Shown here piece after piece: positions 1 through 10,750 of a stretch of 31,157 bases of DNA. The position numbers and the translations under genes are program-made. Where the stretch lies: positions 1 through 31,157 of the forward strand of contig JAQGAU010000320.1 of assembly GCA_034698045.1 (NCBI GenBank), given 5' to 3'. This DNA is from Paramacrobiotus richtersi (lineage: Eukaryota > Tardigrada > Eutardigrada > Parachela > Macrobiotidae). The notes beneath the pieces are model-generated. The model did not search any database. It saw only the letters and a program-made list of their open reading frames with translations, and was not told where the DNA came from. How positions within the stretch are numbered: position 1 is the first letter of the stretch; each line of letters starts with the position of its first letter.

Positions 1-177
1 GGCAGTTGTGGGTTGCCTGGCACGCAGGACACAGGACCGTATGATGGATATCCATCGGTGGCTTTTGTCTGCTGTTTTCTCCCGCTCCGTATCGAAGCTG
101 TTTCTGATGATACAGAAAATGTCACTGCAGTCAAAGGCCCTGAAAATGCAAGCAAAAATTGTCAATTTGCAGATTAA
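1..177 (+). CDS. Possible 3'-terminal exon of an unidentified gene (partial)
   Basis: Frame 1 is open from the first base of the window to a TAA at 175-177 (58 codons). The reading is rich in Cys, Gly and Pro at its start (GSCGLPGTQDTGPYDGYPS) and acidic in the middle (EAVSDDTENVTAV), with one NVT glycosylation sequon. I do not recognise it. An AATAAA lies 66 bases after the stop, as expected for a 3' end. Another frame over the same bases is also open (8-199), so composition alone does not settle this. The upstream part of the gene is outside the window. Confidence 0.3.
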   Translation, partial: GSCGLPGTQDTGPYDGYPSVAFVCCFLPLRIEAVSDDTENVTAVKGPENASKNCQFAD

Positions 178-242
178 AAGTATGATCGGAAGTAATTAAT
201 AATTTTTACCTAACAACGCGGCACATGTCAGTAACAATTGCA

Positions 243-248
243 AATAAA
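243..248 (+). terminator. Candidate polyadenylation signal AATAAA
   Basis: AATAAA lies about 65 bases beyond the stop codon of the possible terminal exon at 1-177. The hexamer alone is common in AT-rich DNA, so support comes only from its position. Confidence 0.3.
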
Positions 249-716
249 TTGTATATGCATTAGCCATGTTTTAGCTTCTTGGAAAGGAAAAACCATACAG
301 AAACAACGAGGTGGTTGAATGCGTAGTGCCGGTTACCCGCACTGCTCAGAATTATCGAGCGCTGAGAAAAACGATTGTTAATCTACAGTAGTTATGAAAC
401 TGTTCGTTAACAGTCGATTCTGTACTTTGTGATTCGAACAAACTCACCGGCAGCAATCAGTAAAATGAGCGGACTTGCGGGGACATTTCCATGCTGCTGT
501 TGTGGAAAGTCAGACAGCTAGGCACGCTGCAAAACATTACAGCGCCGTTGACTGAGCTGGAACGGTCGACTGTTTTAACATTCACCGTGAATTGTTCAAA
601 GGTGTTAATCGTTTTGTTCGCCAGCCTTGTTCTACTACACGGGCAAGAAATAAATTGTAATGAAGTTCACGAACAGTACCGTGAGCAAGCACCACAACGC
701 GCCGACGTGCTTTTGT
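249..716. other. Intergenic, no supported gene
   Basis: No convincing gene is seen. A short ATG reading frame at 466-522 encodes 18 residues with four consecutive cysteines (PCCCCGK) followed by a possible GTCAGA donor. It could be a first exon, but I found no matching downstream exon. Confidence 0.4.
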
Positions 717-904
717 GTACAGCCAAAATGGGCTCGGCCAACTTTACCTTTGCCGTTCGCTTTGCCTTTGCCGTACTTTTTGCCGTTTACCACTTTGACG
801 TTCACTTTGCCTTTGCCGTGTTCATTGCCTTTGCCTTAGCACTTTGACGTTTTTAATTTGCCTTTACCGTACTTCGCGACGTTTGCCGTTGACATTTCGA
901 CGTT
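717..904 (+). repeat. Left arm of a large imperfect inverted repeat
   Basis: The reverse complement of this segment matches 1786-1940 over its length, from the outer motif AAAGTTGGCCGAGCC to the inner motif TGTCAACGGCAAACGTCG. The arm is internally repetitive: degenerate copies of TTTGCCTTTGCCGT follow one another, broken by CACTTTGACGT-type units. Compared with the right arm it holds about 45 extra bases (roughly one more repeat unit). Long, internally repeated inverted arms are typical of foldback-type DNA elements. Confidence 0.75.
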
Positions 905-1391
905 ACGGTGGCGTTTTCAAAAATAAATCTGTAAGATGATACAGATTTTTTATAGGATCTATTCGCCCGATGCCGTTGTGTAACCATCGCGTTGTCATCA
1001 GTAATGGGGACCATGTGTGGTCATTTTATAAGCTGCAAATTGTGAAACAATAGAGTGGATAAAAGAAATCTCTAGCTAATACTATGCAAAATTACACGTG
1101 ATCTGGAGAACGCATACAAAAACTGCCCGCAAACAATCATGGCGTTGGTACAACAGAACGGATGATGTGTGCAATATGCGCAAATAATTTGCTGGAAGAC
1201 TGTCTCGTACATGTTACACGTAAATGAGAAGTTTTTCAAAGGTCTAGTGAGCAGAATCGCAGATCCCTCGGCCTCAACGAAAGAAACCAGGATATCTAGA
1301 TGCCTAGATTAAAAAATGGGCACCGAGATGGCCACAGCGAAGAAATCTCGACATTCTCACATGCAGACGGCGTGTGTCCGCAAGCGGCACA

Positions 1392-1444
1392 TAACCACTG
1401 ATCGTGTTGAATCCCTTGAAGGGATTGAACACGATCAGTGGTTA
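1392..1444. repeat. Near-perfect palindrome (26 bp arms) inside the inverted repeat
   Basis: Bases 1392-1417 and 1419-1444 are inverted copies with one mismatch, separated by one base. The outer ends read TAACCACTGATCG and CGATCAGTGGTTA. The last 14 bases (ACGATCAGTGGTTA, 1431-1444) recur directly at 1459-1472, 28 bases further on. Another palindrome at 4777-4857 shares the TAACCAC/GTGGTTA ends. Confidence 0.85.
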
Positions 1445-1785
1445 AACCGCCTGTGTAAACGATCAGTGGTTATACCGTCCGTAAAGTGGTATTCTGTAGC
1501 TGCGGAGGTCGAGAAAGAGTACTCTTTCGTAAAGGACTGCTGTTCTGAAGCTACCGTTTTCAGCTAACGTCAGTGATTGTTACTTCGTTGTTTTATCGAA
1601 GTTTATTTTGTGTACTATTATTTCATCGTGATATTGCTGATCTGCGCGATCTCTGACATAAGATTGTGTACGAGCGCCTTATTAAACACTGTACAAGCTC
1701 TACATTTTGTCCAGGCATTGGGAGATTGGGTTCTGGAATCTTAACCTTATGTACATAATTATGGACTATAAGATTTTCGTTTGGG

Positions 1786-1940
1786 AAGTTGAAGTGTCAA
1801 CGGCAAACGTCGCCCAGTACGGCAAAGGCAAACTGAAACTTATGTGAAACGTCGAAGTGCTAAGGCAAAGGCAATGCAAACGGCAAAGGCAAAGCAAACG
1901 GCAAAGGTAAAGTTGGCCGAGCCGCAAAAATGTCTGCTGT
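1786..1940 (-). repeat. Right arm of the large imperfect inverted repeat
   Basis: Inverted partner of 717-904. It reads as repeated GGCAAAGGCAAA/ACGGCAAAGGC units and ends in AAAGTTGGCCGAGCC (1909-1923); similarity fades soon after, around CTGCTGTAC. The arm has lost, or never had, one internal unit present on the left. The open reading frames here are by-products of the hexamer-like repetition. Confidence 0.75.
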
Positions 1941-2335
1941 ACGTTCACCCCCCACCGCTCCAATAAAGTGTTCTTGCGTTCGCTGGTCTAGTGGATTAGT
2001 AATGAATGTTAATCTGAGGAGGATTTGTATGTGTCGATCTAATTTTGTTGTGGTGGGGTAGTACACCCATCTGCAGTTCTGCACAGAAAATAATTGTCGC
2101 ATAAATGAAACGACTGCAGTGCAATGCATTATTGCTAAACATTTGATCTGATTGTCTTGCCGATCTAGTCGCCAAAGCCTAAGACTTCGTAATTACTATG
2201 CGGGCCTGTTATTCGAACTAGCATTTTAGCTCCTGTATTGTTTTTTTATTGTTAATACTAGATCCAATTTGACAACCTTGGTAGTGTGGACGGCGTAATC
2301 TTATAGTTTTATCTCGGTGTTCCTCAAAATAGAGG
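1941..2335. other. Upstream region of the lipocalin gene
   Basis: No coding signal is convincing here. The stretch lies between the inverted repeat and the first exon of the lipocalin and probably holds its promoter; no clear TATA box or other motif was identified. Confidence 0.4.
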
Positions 2336-4241
2336 ATGTTTCTCCGGTACGGAAGATGCATTTCAGCTGTGGCCTTCATTCTGTTCTGCTGGATAGGTAT
2401 GGTTTCATTTCGAAACTTCTAAAAACCATAATATGACTATATGTTGTAAGATCAGCAGTACGATCCGTAGACCCTTACGATTCCTGATCGGCACGCTAGT
2501 GTAAGCACGTTGTTTGAACTTGGTTTGTATCGACACATATCTCACCTCAGCTCGACAGCGGGCATGATAGTTTCAGATTTAGCTGGGCGTAATACGGAAA
2601 AGTTTAATATGTTCAGCCTTAATTGCGTTCAGTTAGTAGCCTTACTTTTTGTTTGCTGCGCTCTCTGTTCTGCTTGGCTAAATTACGACTGATGACGAAT
2701 GGCACATGCTGAGTCATCAAACATTTGGAATCGCGGTTCTCAGCATTTAATATCTTGCGGATTGTTTACGCTTGATATTCAGGAGCTAATAATTACAACT
2801 AGGCTTGAGTAACACTGGTGCCATATAGCTTGCACCTCCTTGAATTCGCTTGTCAGCGTTCTCGCCCAGAAGTCAGTAGTAACTAGAAGCCTCGTCCTAT
2901 CAATAACCGGCTAAGGTCCGGCTTTGCAGAAATAACCTGTGCCAAATCTTCCCCGAACAATCCGGCGAAGTACAATGACCAAGGAAGCGATGCTTTTCGA
3001 AGCAGAACTCAGGAGAGTCATGGAAGGGGACTGGAACAATGTTCACGTTTGACGGTCAAGGTTCCAAACGTCCTCCAACCGATGAAACTCGACCCAATCC
3101 GAGTAAGGATGTGCTTGATTCGATAAAGTGTACGGCACTTCCGAATGCACTGTACGGATGCGTAGCTATAATAGTAAGTAGATATTTGGAAGTCAAAATA
3201 GTTTTACTGCATTTTTAGTGACTGATATTTATCTAGTATATTATTGCGACATGTATTGTCCGTATTGTACAGTACGGTACATCTTTCTCTGACCTTTCAA
3301 TACATATTTAGTTAATGCATAAATCTCAAAAAAATACCGGGCATTCTCGCGCTCCTCGCTTCGGTCAATCGGTGAAGGCAACCGCGAATTCACTTTTTTT
3401 ACGGCAGTACTAAGTTGTAAATTGTTGGTCGAATCGTTGCAGTTCCTTGGAACATGGTACCCGTACATCCGGTTTACCAAGGAAGACTCATTAGTAAATA
3501 CAGAAACTTTTGGTACTGTCAATCAAAGCAATTACATCAACACCTACACTGCTATTGCGCATGAAACATTGGTTCCAACCACCGGAGATCCGGCAGTACT
3601 TGTCGAACAGCTGTTCAGTTATTGGAATGTCTTGACCTCGCAGTGCGGAACACCCGAAGCCTTTCTAACTTACTTGACGCCCGAAGGTGATGCATCATCA
3701 TTCGGAAGCACAGGCCCCGACGATTATTGTAAGTGGACTCTTTAGCATATGAATCATGGTGGAGGTACAAGGGGTGCAAGGAACCTGTCGCAAGACAAAT
3801 AAAAATGTCACTAGCTTTGCAGCAGCACACATCAACCCGCATACAGTTCTCTTGTATATCTGTGATTCTTTCACTCTTACAGTATGTAACTTGCTCCGTC
3901 CATTTACAGTTATGGACAATTCTGTCATCCTGGCCACTGATTACATCACGTATGCCGTTGGATACGCATGCGCTACCTACAATCTGGAATCGGGATTGTG
4001 TGATTATCCTTTCTTTTACGCCATGACACGCACAAGACCGTATCAGTTGACCTCCGAGGCAGTCGACATCGTCGCCCGGATAGTCAGTGGTCTCGTGGGC
4101 CAATATTGCGTTACTATCGATATGTTTGTTGCCTTTCTGTGGACACCGAGTTTGGGCGAATGCCCGCTTGTGATTCCAGATGACCCTTGCTACCGGAGTC
4201 TTCGGCAAGGGTACCTTGATCTGGCTGGAGCTAGTGCATAA
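2336..4241 (+). CDS. Secreted lipocalin, ApoD/Lazarillo-like (4 exons, 283 aa)
   Basis: Exons are 2336-2396, 2930-3102, 3443-3728 and 3910-4241. All introns are GT-AG and the frame is continuous (852 nt). Exon 1 encodes a signal peptide (MFLRYGRCISAVAFILFCWI), with likely cleavage after ITCA. Exon 2 gives a hydrophilic 57-residue stretch ending VPNVLQPMKLDPIR, which joins directly to FLGTWYPYIRF at residues 79-89. That is the lipocalin G-x-W signature (Gly81, Trp83). Exon 4 supplies the second conserved region (VILATDYITYAVGYAC, residues 179-194) and an Arg in a TRTRP context near 214-216 that fits the third. Cysteines at 194, 204 and in the C-terminal half could form the usual disulfides. 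Lipocalins of this class bind small hydrophobic ligands outside the cell; the ligand cannot be told. At 283 residues it is longer than the usual 180-200, partly because of about 50 extra residues before the barrel. The exon 1 to exon 2 join is the least certain. Confidence 0.85.
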
Positions 4242-4500
4242 ACAGCGCACTCATGAAATGACTTCTCTGAACATAATTGGAAAAATTATCGTTATGAAAT
4301 TTTGTATTAATATTCTATGCTAAGGTACATCGCTTCCTCGCGATTTCAGGTTTTCCGAGATTACAGTTTGTACAGTTCCGTTTATGGAAGCATGTGCTTA
4401 CAGTGCTTGAAATTTCATATTTGGTCCTATTTTGAGACTACACATCCATATTCGTGTGGTATCTCAGGACGCTGCATCGATGTTGCGCTCCTAGGAAAGC

Positions 4501-4506
4501 AATAAA
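4501..4506 (+). terminator. Candidate polyadenylation signal for the lipocalin gene
   Basis: AATAAA sits about 260 bases after the lipocalin stop codon, in AT-rich DNA. No nearer canonical hexamer was seen. Confidence 0.4.
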
Positions 4507-4776
4507 ACAATCTGAAAATGTCGGCGAACCATTTGTTATTCAACGGTCGGATTGAAAAAAAAAGTTGCAACGCATCTACATTCATACATTCGCTAGAAGC
4601 TAAAAACTTCCACAAGGGCCGCTAGAAACGTGGACATACATACACACATGGAAACACGTCGAAACACACGCATACTACTGATTCACTGATGATTGGTAAA
4701 GGATCCTATTTATTATCTGTACCGATACAGCCCTGTTAATCCTAAATATCAGAACACTAGCGGCCAAACTATTGTT

Positions 4777-4857
4777 TAACCACCAAACAGAAAAATGCAC
4801 TGATTGTTAGTTTGGTTTTCAAACTAACAATCAGTGCATTTTTCTGTTTAGTGGTTA
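4777..4857. repeat. Hairpin-forming palindrome, 38 bp arms, 5-base loop
   Basis: Bases 4777-4814 and 4820-4857 are inverted copies with a single mismatch, around the loop GTTTT. The ends are TAACCAC and GTGGTTA, as in the palindrome at 1392-1444. Size and structure suit a tiny miniature inverted-repeat element; a TA target duplication is possible, because both ends finish in TA, but is not proven. Confidence 0.85.
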
Positions 4858-6199
4858 GTCCAGACCATTTGGTGCGGGCAACCAAAAGGGTCTGTCCGCA
4901 AAAATTCTCGGCTAAGCAACGGGCCACCAAATTTAATCAGCAATGTTGCAGAATAAGTGTGGGCACAGGGTACACCGAATCCTTTGGTTAGTTTATGGTT
5001 TCGAATACGTCTGCCTTGCAACGTTACCAGGCTTTGTAGTAACGTTTAAGAAAAGGAAAAAGATGGGTCAAGTTACGAGAAGTGGAAGAACTTTGAATTT
5101 GTGTCATGTATGCAACAGTCAGTAGTAAACACACAATCAATCTAGTTCCTACCTCAAATGACGTAAAGCTTGTTTGGGCCATAGGCATTGGGACAATTGA
5201 TCCCACATTTTATGGTGAGTGAAGTGCGTCGACATGTATGACCCGATGGAGCGGAGGAGACAATTGACAAGCTAGTTAATCAGTTACAACACGTGGACTG
5301 TACTATAACCCAGACCACTAAGACCAGCAGCTCCATCGGCGTAAAATTTTGCTTGCACTTTTGATGCATTGATGCATACAGCCTACTTGGTACTTGGTAA
5401 AAATGCCCAAAAATGCCTACGACCAAGTCTGTTTGATTTCTTCATGCAGCTGTGAACACTCAGCTGTAATCCTGGCCGCAGATTATAACAGCTATGTATA
5501 GGTTAGGCTGCAAAGGATAGGTTGGTGCATTGGGATTCGTAGCGTTGTACACTAATGCCTTCTCATGAGCATAAGATGCCACCGGATATAGTGCCCTAGA
5601 TGTGCGGCTTTTGTGAAAGCTACTGCGAGTGTGTATTTGTCAATCGTTCCGAAGTCCTTTCTTCGGTGTTACCAAACAACTTCATGACCTTAAGTGTTGA
5701 AGTATCGTAAGGTTTCCTCTATTGCAGCGCATTCGATTCTGTGAGCTGCAGTATAGTTGCGATATATCAACGTGCTAAACACGTCGTGCTTCAAGTCAAA
5801 CTGCAAAATTTTACCTTTCAGTCCGAAGCGATTTTCCTAACCATGGCGCTAAACGTTTCTTATAATTGACCAAGCCTGTACTCACGACCTACGGCTGTAA
5901 GCGTGATATCAAAACTGTAAATAATTTGGCTCAACTGAAAAATCGCGTTGATCCCGAATCATGACCGTGAAAAATGATAGCGCCAAACGAATCGCAGTGC
6001 TTCGCCGGGCTGCGGTTTGACGATGAAGACCTACTTGCTGTCGTAAACATTAGCTATCTGAGCGAATTCGAGCAGCTTGGATTTTTCCACCTTTGGCAGA
6101 CAGCATAAGAGCCGACGGTCTCGAAGAATAATCTAAAGAATAACAGGAAATGTTTAAGTAAGATACACACAACAACATTCACAGGCCAGCACTGTACAG
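4858..6199. other. Intergenic, no supported gene
   Basis: I see no coding exon with paralogue or family support. On the minus strand, 6132-6054 could act as a weak alternative last exon of the neighbouring LRR gene: an acceptor ending CTTTAG is followed by a 25-codon frame to a stop. It resembles nothing else in the window and may be chance. Confidence 0.4.
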
Positions 6200-8886
6200 T
6201 CAGCAAATCAGATTCTCGATTAAATCTTTCAGGTTTCGCCTTTTCTCCATATGACATCTAGGGAAATTGATGATCATATGCTGCTGCACAAGGTTGGCTT
6301 TATCTTTAACAACAAACTTGGCGGACCTGTTGAAAAAAAAACAAAATGCAGTTACCAAACGTACACAACGCCATCATTCATTCACACTGCGTACCGGTTA
6401 TACACGACACTCCAGTCTTCGTAGGACTCGCAACCAAGATCCTCTGCCGTAGGTATCCGAAAAGCAAACAACTTAAATGGATGCCGAATGGTGAATTTCT
6501 CTGCAAACCCGCGAAACGACCGAAACTGGAAATTGACCGCTCTTGATTCGTTGAGGTACAGCCATCTTAGTTTTTCCAGTTGTTGTATAAGCTGCGCCGG
6601 TATACACTGTATCGGACTCTCGGGGATTCCCAGATGAACCAGCTTTTTCCCGATATTGGAATACAGCGGGAACATCTGCGTCAACGCAGTGTCGTTGTTT
6701 TCACCCATATACAACTGCTGTAGGTTGACTAAAGGAGCAAAAGCCCCAGCCTCAAATTCCAGTACTGTGTTACCAGCAATCGCCAGTGTCCGTAAATCAG
6801 CCAGTCCAACAAAGTCGTCCTTCCCAACCGAAATAATCTTGTTCCGCGAGAGATCCAGTTCTCTAAGCCTGGTGAAGGAAGCAAAGGCTTTTGGGCCAAT
6901 CGACTGCAACTGATTAGCTTTTAACTTGAATGTATGCAATCTGGACACGAAGCCCAACGAAGACACATCTTGCGGAATATGAGAAATGTAATTATTACTG
7001 AGATCCAGCTCTTTTAATGACCGAACCGTTATGGATTTCAGCGCATGAAAGAGTCCGTTTCGGAGTAACCCGCCTGCAAGGATTAAGGTCTTGAGAGGCG
7101 GTAGCGTGGCGAATGCGTGTAGCTCGAATTTTGGCGCATTCTTTGCTTCCTTGACGGTAAAGGTCAAGTTTAGCATTTGCAGCGATTTGGGCAGATATTC
7201 AAAAAATGTTCGATTAATGTATTGGAAGTTATTCAGGGCAATGTTCAGGTTCGTTAAGTAGTTCAAATCCGTCAGCCAGATGCCGTTGAATGATTCCAGA
7301 TTGTTTTCAGAAAGATCCAGTTTCTTTAACTGTGTAAAGACACGGAAAGGTACGATATATTTCTGGTTTAAATCACGACTATTGAATATGGCGTGCATAT
7401 GTAAGTTGTTCTTGCGCAGATTCAGTTCTTTCAGGTTGGATATAGATTCGCTTCCGACAGGGAGGTACTCGAGATCATTATTGGATAAATCCAGATATTC
7501 AAGTTCTGCAGCTTCGCAGTCTTCAAAGATGTTGACAAGCGTCAAATCCCGAAAGTGATTGCCGGCGATTTTTAGGAATTTGAGAGCTTTCAGTCCGGCA
7601 AAACTTCCAGTACTCCTGTTGTAAATTACTGCACATGAAGTGACGCGAGCACTCGCGATGTAAATGATCAAAAGTCAAGAAAGTTAATAATTTCCTTTAT
7701 ATGGGTTTTTGTCTGCGAATATTTAGGCTGACTTATAGCAGTTCTTCTGATTGCGTACAGTTATTGCTTACTTGGGAAAGTCCGTGTAGCTAAGGTCCAG
7801 TTCTTCCAATCGGTCAAACTGGGCAAACTTCCGCGTAAACAGTACGTAGGGAATGAAATAATTTCCTCGGAGCAGCATTTTTCTCAACGAGCGTAGCCTA
7901 TCCAACGCGAACACTGCGGACTGACTGATTGGAAAATTGTTGTTAGATAGGTCCAGTTCGCCGTCCAGGAGCATTTTTATGTGCTTCACTGCATCTTCCA
8001 TAAGCCTCCGTTCTCGGGGGGCACCGCTCGTGGTACCGCTGGTTGAGCTGAAGCTGATACGGAATTTCGTTAGCTCACTTGCTGTAGAGAGCATGAAGTG
8101 CCGTATTTCCTGAGTGATAAATTCAGATCCAATGATTTCTATTTCCGTCAGATTGGGAAAAGCATGTAGGTAGAATGGTTGAATATACCGGAGACGACAT
8201 GTGATGATGGATAGATACTGCACAGGTAACTGGGGCACCTCTTCGATATCGTTGGTGAAATCGGTGATTCCCACACGAATTAAAACGATCCTTTCGATCC
8301 TAAAACCAACCGTTGCACGCAAAATCATATCTATTTGCAAGAAGAACAACAAGAACTACGAGTAGTTTACTTGGATGTAACTTGTAACAAAATACTGCGC
8401 AATGACCTGTTTAGCCAACTTACAAGAGAAATGCATCTAAAGAAAATCAGGGATATACTGTAGTACGCACTTTTCTGGTAGTAACTCCAATGGCATCCTC
8501 TTCACTTTCGGACTGTTCATGATTATCAGTTCCCGCAGAATCCGTTGTCCCCGAACTTCTGGAAACCATTGCAGCTCCAGTAGATTATCGAGTTCCAAAG
8601 TGGTCAGTTGGGCTGCCCGTAGGACAGCGTATCCAATTCGCGTCAACGGAGAATGCCACACGGATAAAGTCAGTGTTTGGTCCACATCGCTATATGTCTT
8701 CAGATCACTGTATAAATCCCCAGCATCGATGCCTTCGCAAGCTATCTGATAAAGCGTCGGTCTGGTACAATCTACGAAGCATAATCCGGACGCTGATGTA
8801 GGGCATTGTGTTTGAATGTAAGGTAAACAGAATAGCAAAACAATACTATACAACGCTAAATTTGGGGCCGTGTTTACGAGGCTCAT
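6200..8886 (-). CDS. Secreted leucine-rich-repeat protein, copy A (4 exons, 763 aa)
   Basis: Exons on the minus strand are 8886-8471, 8299-7772, 7615-6395 and 6326-6200, all joined in phase 2 with GT-AG introns of 171, 156 and 68 bases (2292 coding nt). The start is the ATG at 8886 (context CGCAATGAG); the frame extends upstream only through non-ATG codons. Residues 1-27 form a signal peptide (core LALYSIVLLFCLPY). Cys28, 36, 40 and 50 make an N-terminal cap, followed by many repeats such as LKKLDLSENNLESFNG, LKELDLSNNYISHIP and LRELDLSRNKIISVGKDDF. The C-terminus (LVQQHMIINFPRCHM to ENLIC) has no transmembrane segment or GPI-like tail, so the protein should be secreted. LRR solenoids bind proteins or other ligands; the partner is unknown. 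Copy B, in opposite orientation, matches it throughout with the same exon phases and an identical last-exon length (127 nt). Confidence 0.9.
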
Positions 8887-9963
8887 TGCGATGAATAATT
8901 TTACACTCTGACGGGTCTGTTTTTGCGGTAATCTACTTGACTGCACAGCTGTTTAAGCGCTTGATCAAGGCACTATTTTCCCGTCTCTCGTGTACGATGC
9001 GCTGAGAGTTCTTCAGGCAGTTAAAGTCGAATTTGCTAATTACCGGTTTTCGACAAAACCCACATACAGTAATTAGGCAAAGTCGAATCGTCGAAACGTG
9101 AAACGAAGAAAGCGCAATAATGTTAATGCAAACTTAATGAGCCATCATCCCTGTGGGCATATACAAACACATGAAGACATAATTGGCTTTTTAAAAGCGT
9201 ATATGTATATTTTTCTGTATTCGCGCTAAAAGCGTGTGCTTTTATAGAACAACGACAGCAATTTTGTTAATGGCACTATGATCAACGTTTTTCGGCGCCA
9301 AGTGGTGTCTGAGGTACTGCTTACAACAATATTAATTTTTGGAATTTTTGGAATTGGACAGCTTTAACCACGCAGCGATGCCTCCGCACACACCGTAAGC
9401 CTGATATAAAAAAATGTTTCTAGCAAACCATTTGAGTTTGAAACCAAATTACCAATACCGAGTCAGATGATATGTTTCCCGTCTTGGCTAAAATATGAAA
9501 GCAGTGCATCAAGGCTGTCAACGTGCTTTTGATTTCGGCTTTTTTCAACCCCTTCACCAGAACTCAGCGCACGAAACATGACATTGACGACAAGATCCAA
9601 CCGAAAAGTTACGGAGTCTCATTGCCTTGGATATTGAAACACCACGTTGTGTGATCAATGAGTGTGCTATTGGCAATATTTGCCCCCAGAACTGATAAGA
9701 ATGTCCCCCCTTTGACACTGCATTTTTACAGTCTTTTATATTTATACGGTCCTTCTTTCGTGGTTGTTTCGTGCACACGTATGCATGATGGGAGATACAA
9801 GAAAGTTATGTACTGTACCGATGGATCTGTACGACACTGGCCGATGCTGGTTTCGACACTTAAAATCGGCTATGTGCGAATGGTGTGAAAAGTTTGTAGT
9901 TGCTTCCGCTGAATGGATTACTCAATATGGTAAGTAAGCAAAACCAAAACACTACAATACAAT

Positions 9964-10010
9964 GGGTGCCGATGGAAGGTCACCGAGTTCAAAGGCGACG
10001 ACTGACCTGT
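9964..10010 (+). repeat. Diverged direct repeat, copy 1
   Basis: It reads GGGTGCCGATGGAAGGTCAC and on through CGAGTTCAAAGGCGACGACT. It matches 10704-10750, about 740 bases away in the same orientation, with several substitutions. It may be an old dispersed repeat or a duplicated regulatory block. Confidence 0.6.
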
Positions 10011-10703
10011 GAGTTCTCCTAAAAAGTAAAACTTATAAGACAAGCATTTCGTCCAATTTCATTAAAGCTGACAGATATACTTACAAATAAATTTGGATCA
10101 AGACAAAAGGCTTTCGAATAATGTCCTACGGAAGCGAAAGTCTTCCATACCGGGCGGAAACGGCGTTTTGATGCGACGGTCGCCATTATTGCATATTGGA
10201 GTGTCATACGCTAAGAACGTTTAACTGCGTTCTGACAATGCTATGCCCTTAACTTAGTTCCAAATACGTTAGTTTAATGCTGTTTCGAGAGCTGACAAGC
10301 GTCACATGAAAAACAAAAAGGTAGTTCAACAATAACACATTACTGAGACCCTTTGGGGGCGAACATCCATTAACTTAGTTCCGTTTTCGCTACGGACCTA
10401 CGTACGGTTACCCAGTGTGCGCTAACGCGAGTGCGATTTCCTAGTTTATACTTGATTAGGGAGTCAGGACACCAACGCGCAAATCTTACAGGAAGAGATT
10501 TTTTGACTTCTTCGTCCCCAGAATATGGTCGCATGTTGAGTGATTTTCATAAACAGTGTTTCCATAAACATCATATGTAATTTCCAAACAACTTTTGGGA
10601 AAATGTAGCGTGCATGTTTGCCATCAAACGAGCTTTTGCATGGCGGCAGATATTTTTCCCGGTCAGCAGATATTTTCCCCAGCATGTATCTTGCAGGTTA
10701 ACA

Positions 10704-10750
10704 TGTGTGCCGATAGAAAGCCACCGAGGTTAAAAGGGACGATTGAGCCC
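10704..10750 (+). repeat. Diverged direct repeat, copy 2
   Basis: It reads TGTGTGCCGATAGAAAGCCA and on through CCGAGGTTAAAAGGGACGAT, the partner of 9964-10010. Confidence 0.6.

Larger units (their letters stand above)
717..1940. mobile_element. Candidate foldback-like element (about 1.2 kb)
   Basis: The two repeated arms enclose about 880 bases of unrelated sequence that holds no transposase I can recognise. Total size, arm length (150-190 bases) and internal repetition of the arms fit a nonautonomous foldback transposon. No clear target-site duplication could be found at the arm ends, so the exact borders and the mobile nature are inference. A simple inverted duplication of a satellite-like stretch is the alternative. 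Confidence 0.4.

Noticed and set aside
491-847. 118-codon plus-strand open frame with FAFAV repeats
   Set aside because: The repeated residues come from the hexamer-like repeats of the inverted-repeat arm, not from a protein family.
1316-1567. 83-codon plus-strand open frame
   Set aside because: It runs straight through the palindrome at 1392-1444 and has no recognisable domain.
2609-2692. Short ATG frame with a signal-peptide-like sequence (MFSLNCVQLVALLFVCCALC)
   Set aside because: It ends in a stop after 27 codons, has no usable donor, and lies in intron 1 of the lipocalin; an alternative first exon could not be supported.
3408-3442. Use of an earlier acceptor (AG at 3406-3407) for lipocalin exon 3
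   Set aside because: From the phase-0 donor at 3102 it gives an immediate TAA; the acceptor at 3442 joins DPIR to FLGTWY in frame.
3615-4250. 211-codon minus-strand open frame opposite the lipocalin
   Set aside because: It is the antisense shadow of lipocalin exons 3 and 4, whose sense frame carries family motifs.
6054-6132. Alternative last exon of LRR copy A
   Set aside because: Only 25 codons, no similarity to copy B, and the exon at 6326-6200 is clearly the orthologous terminal exon.
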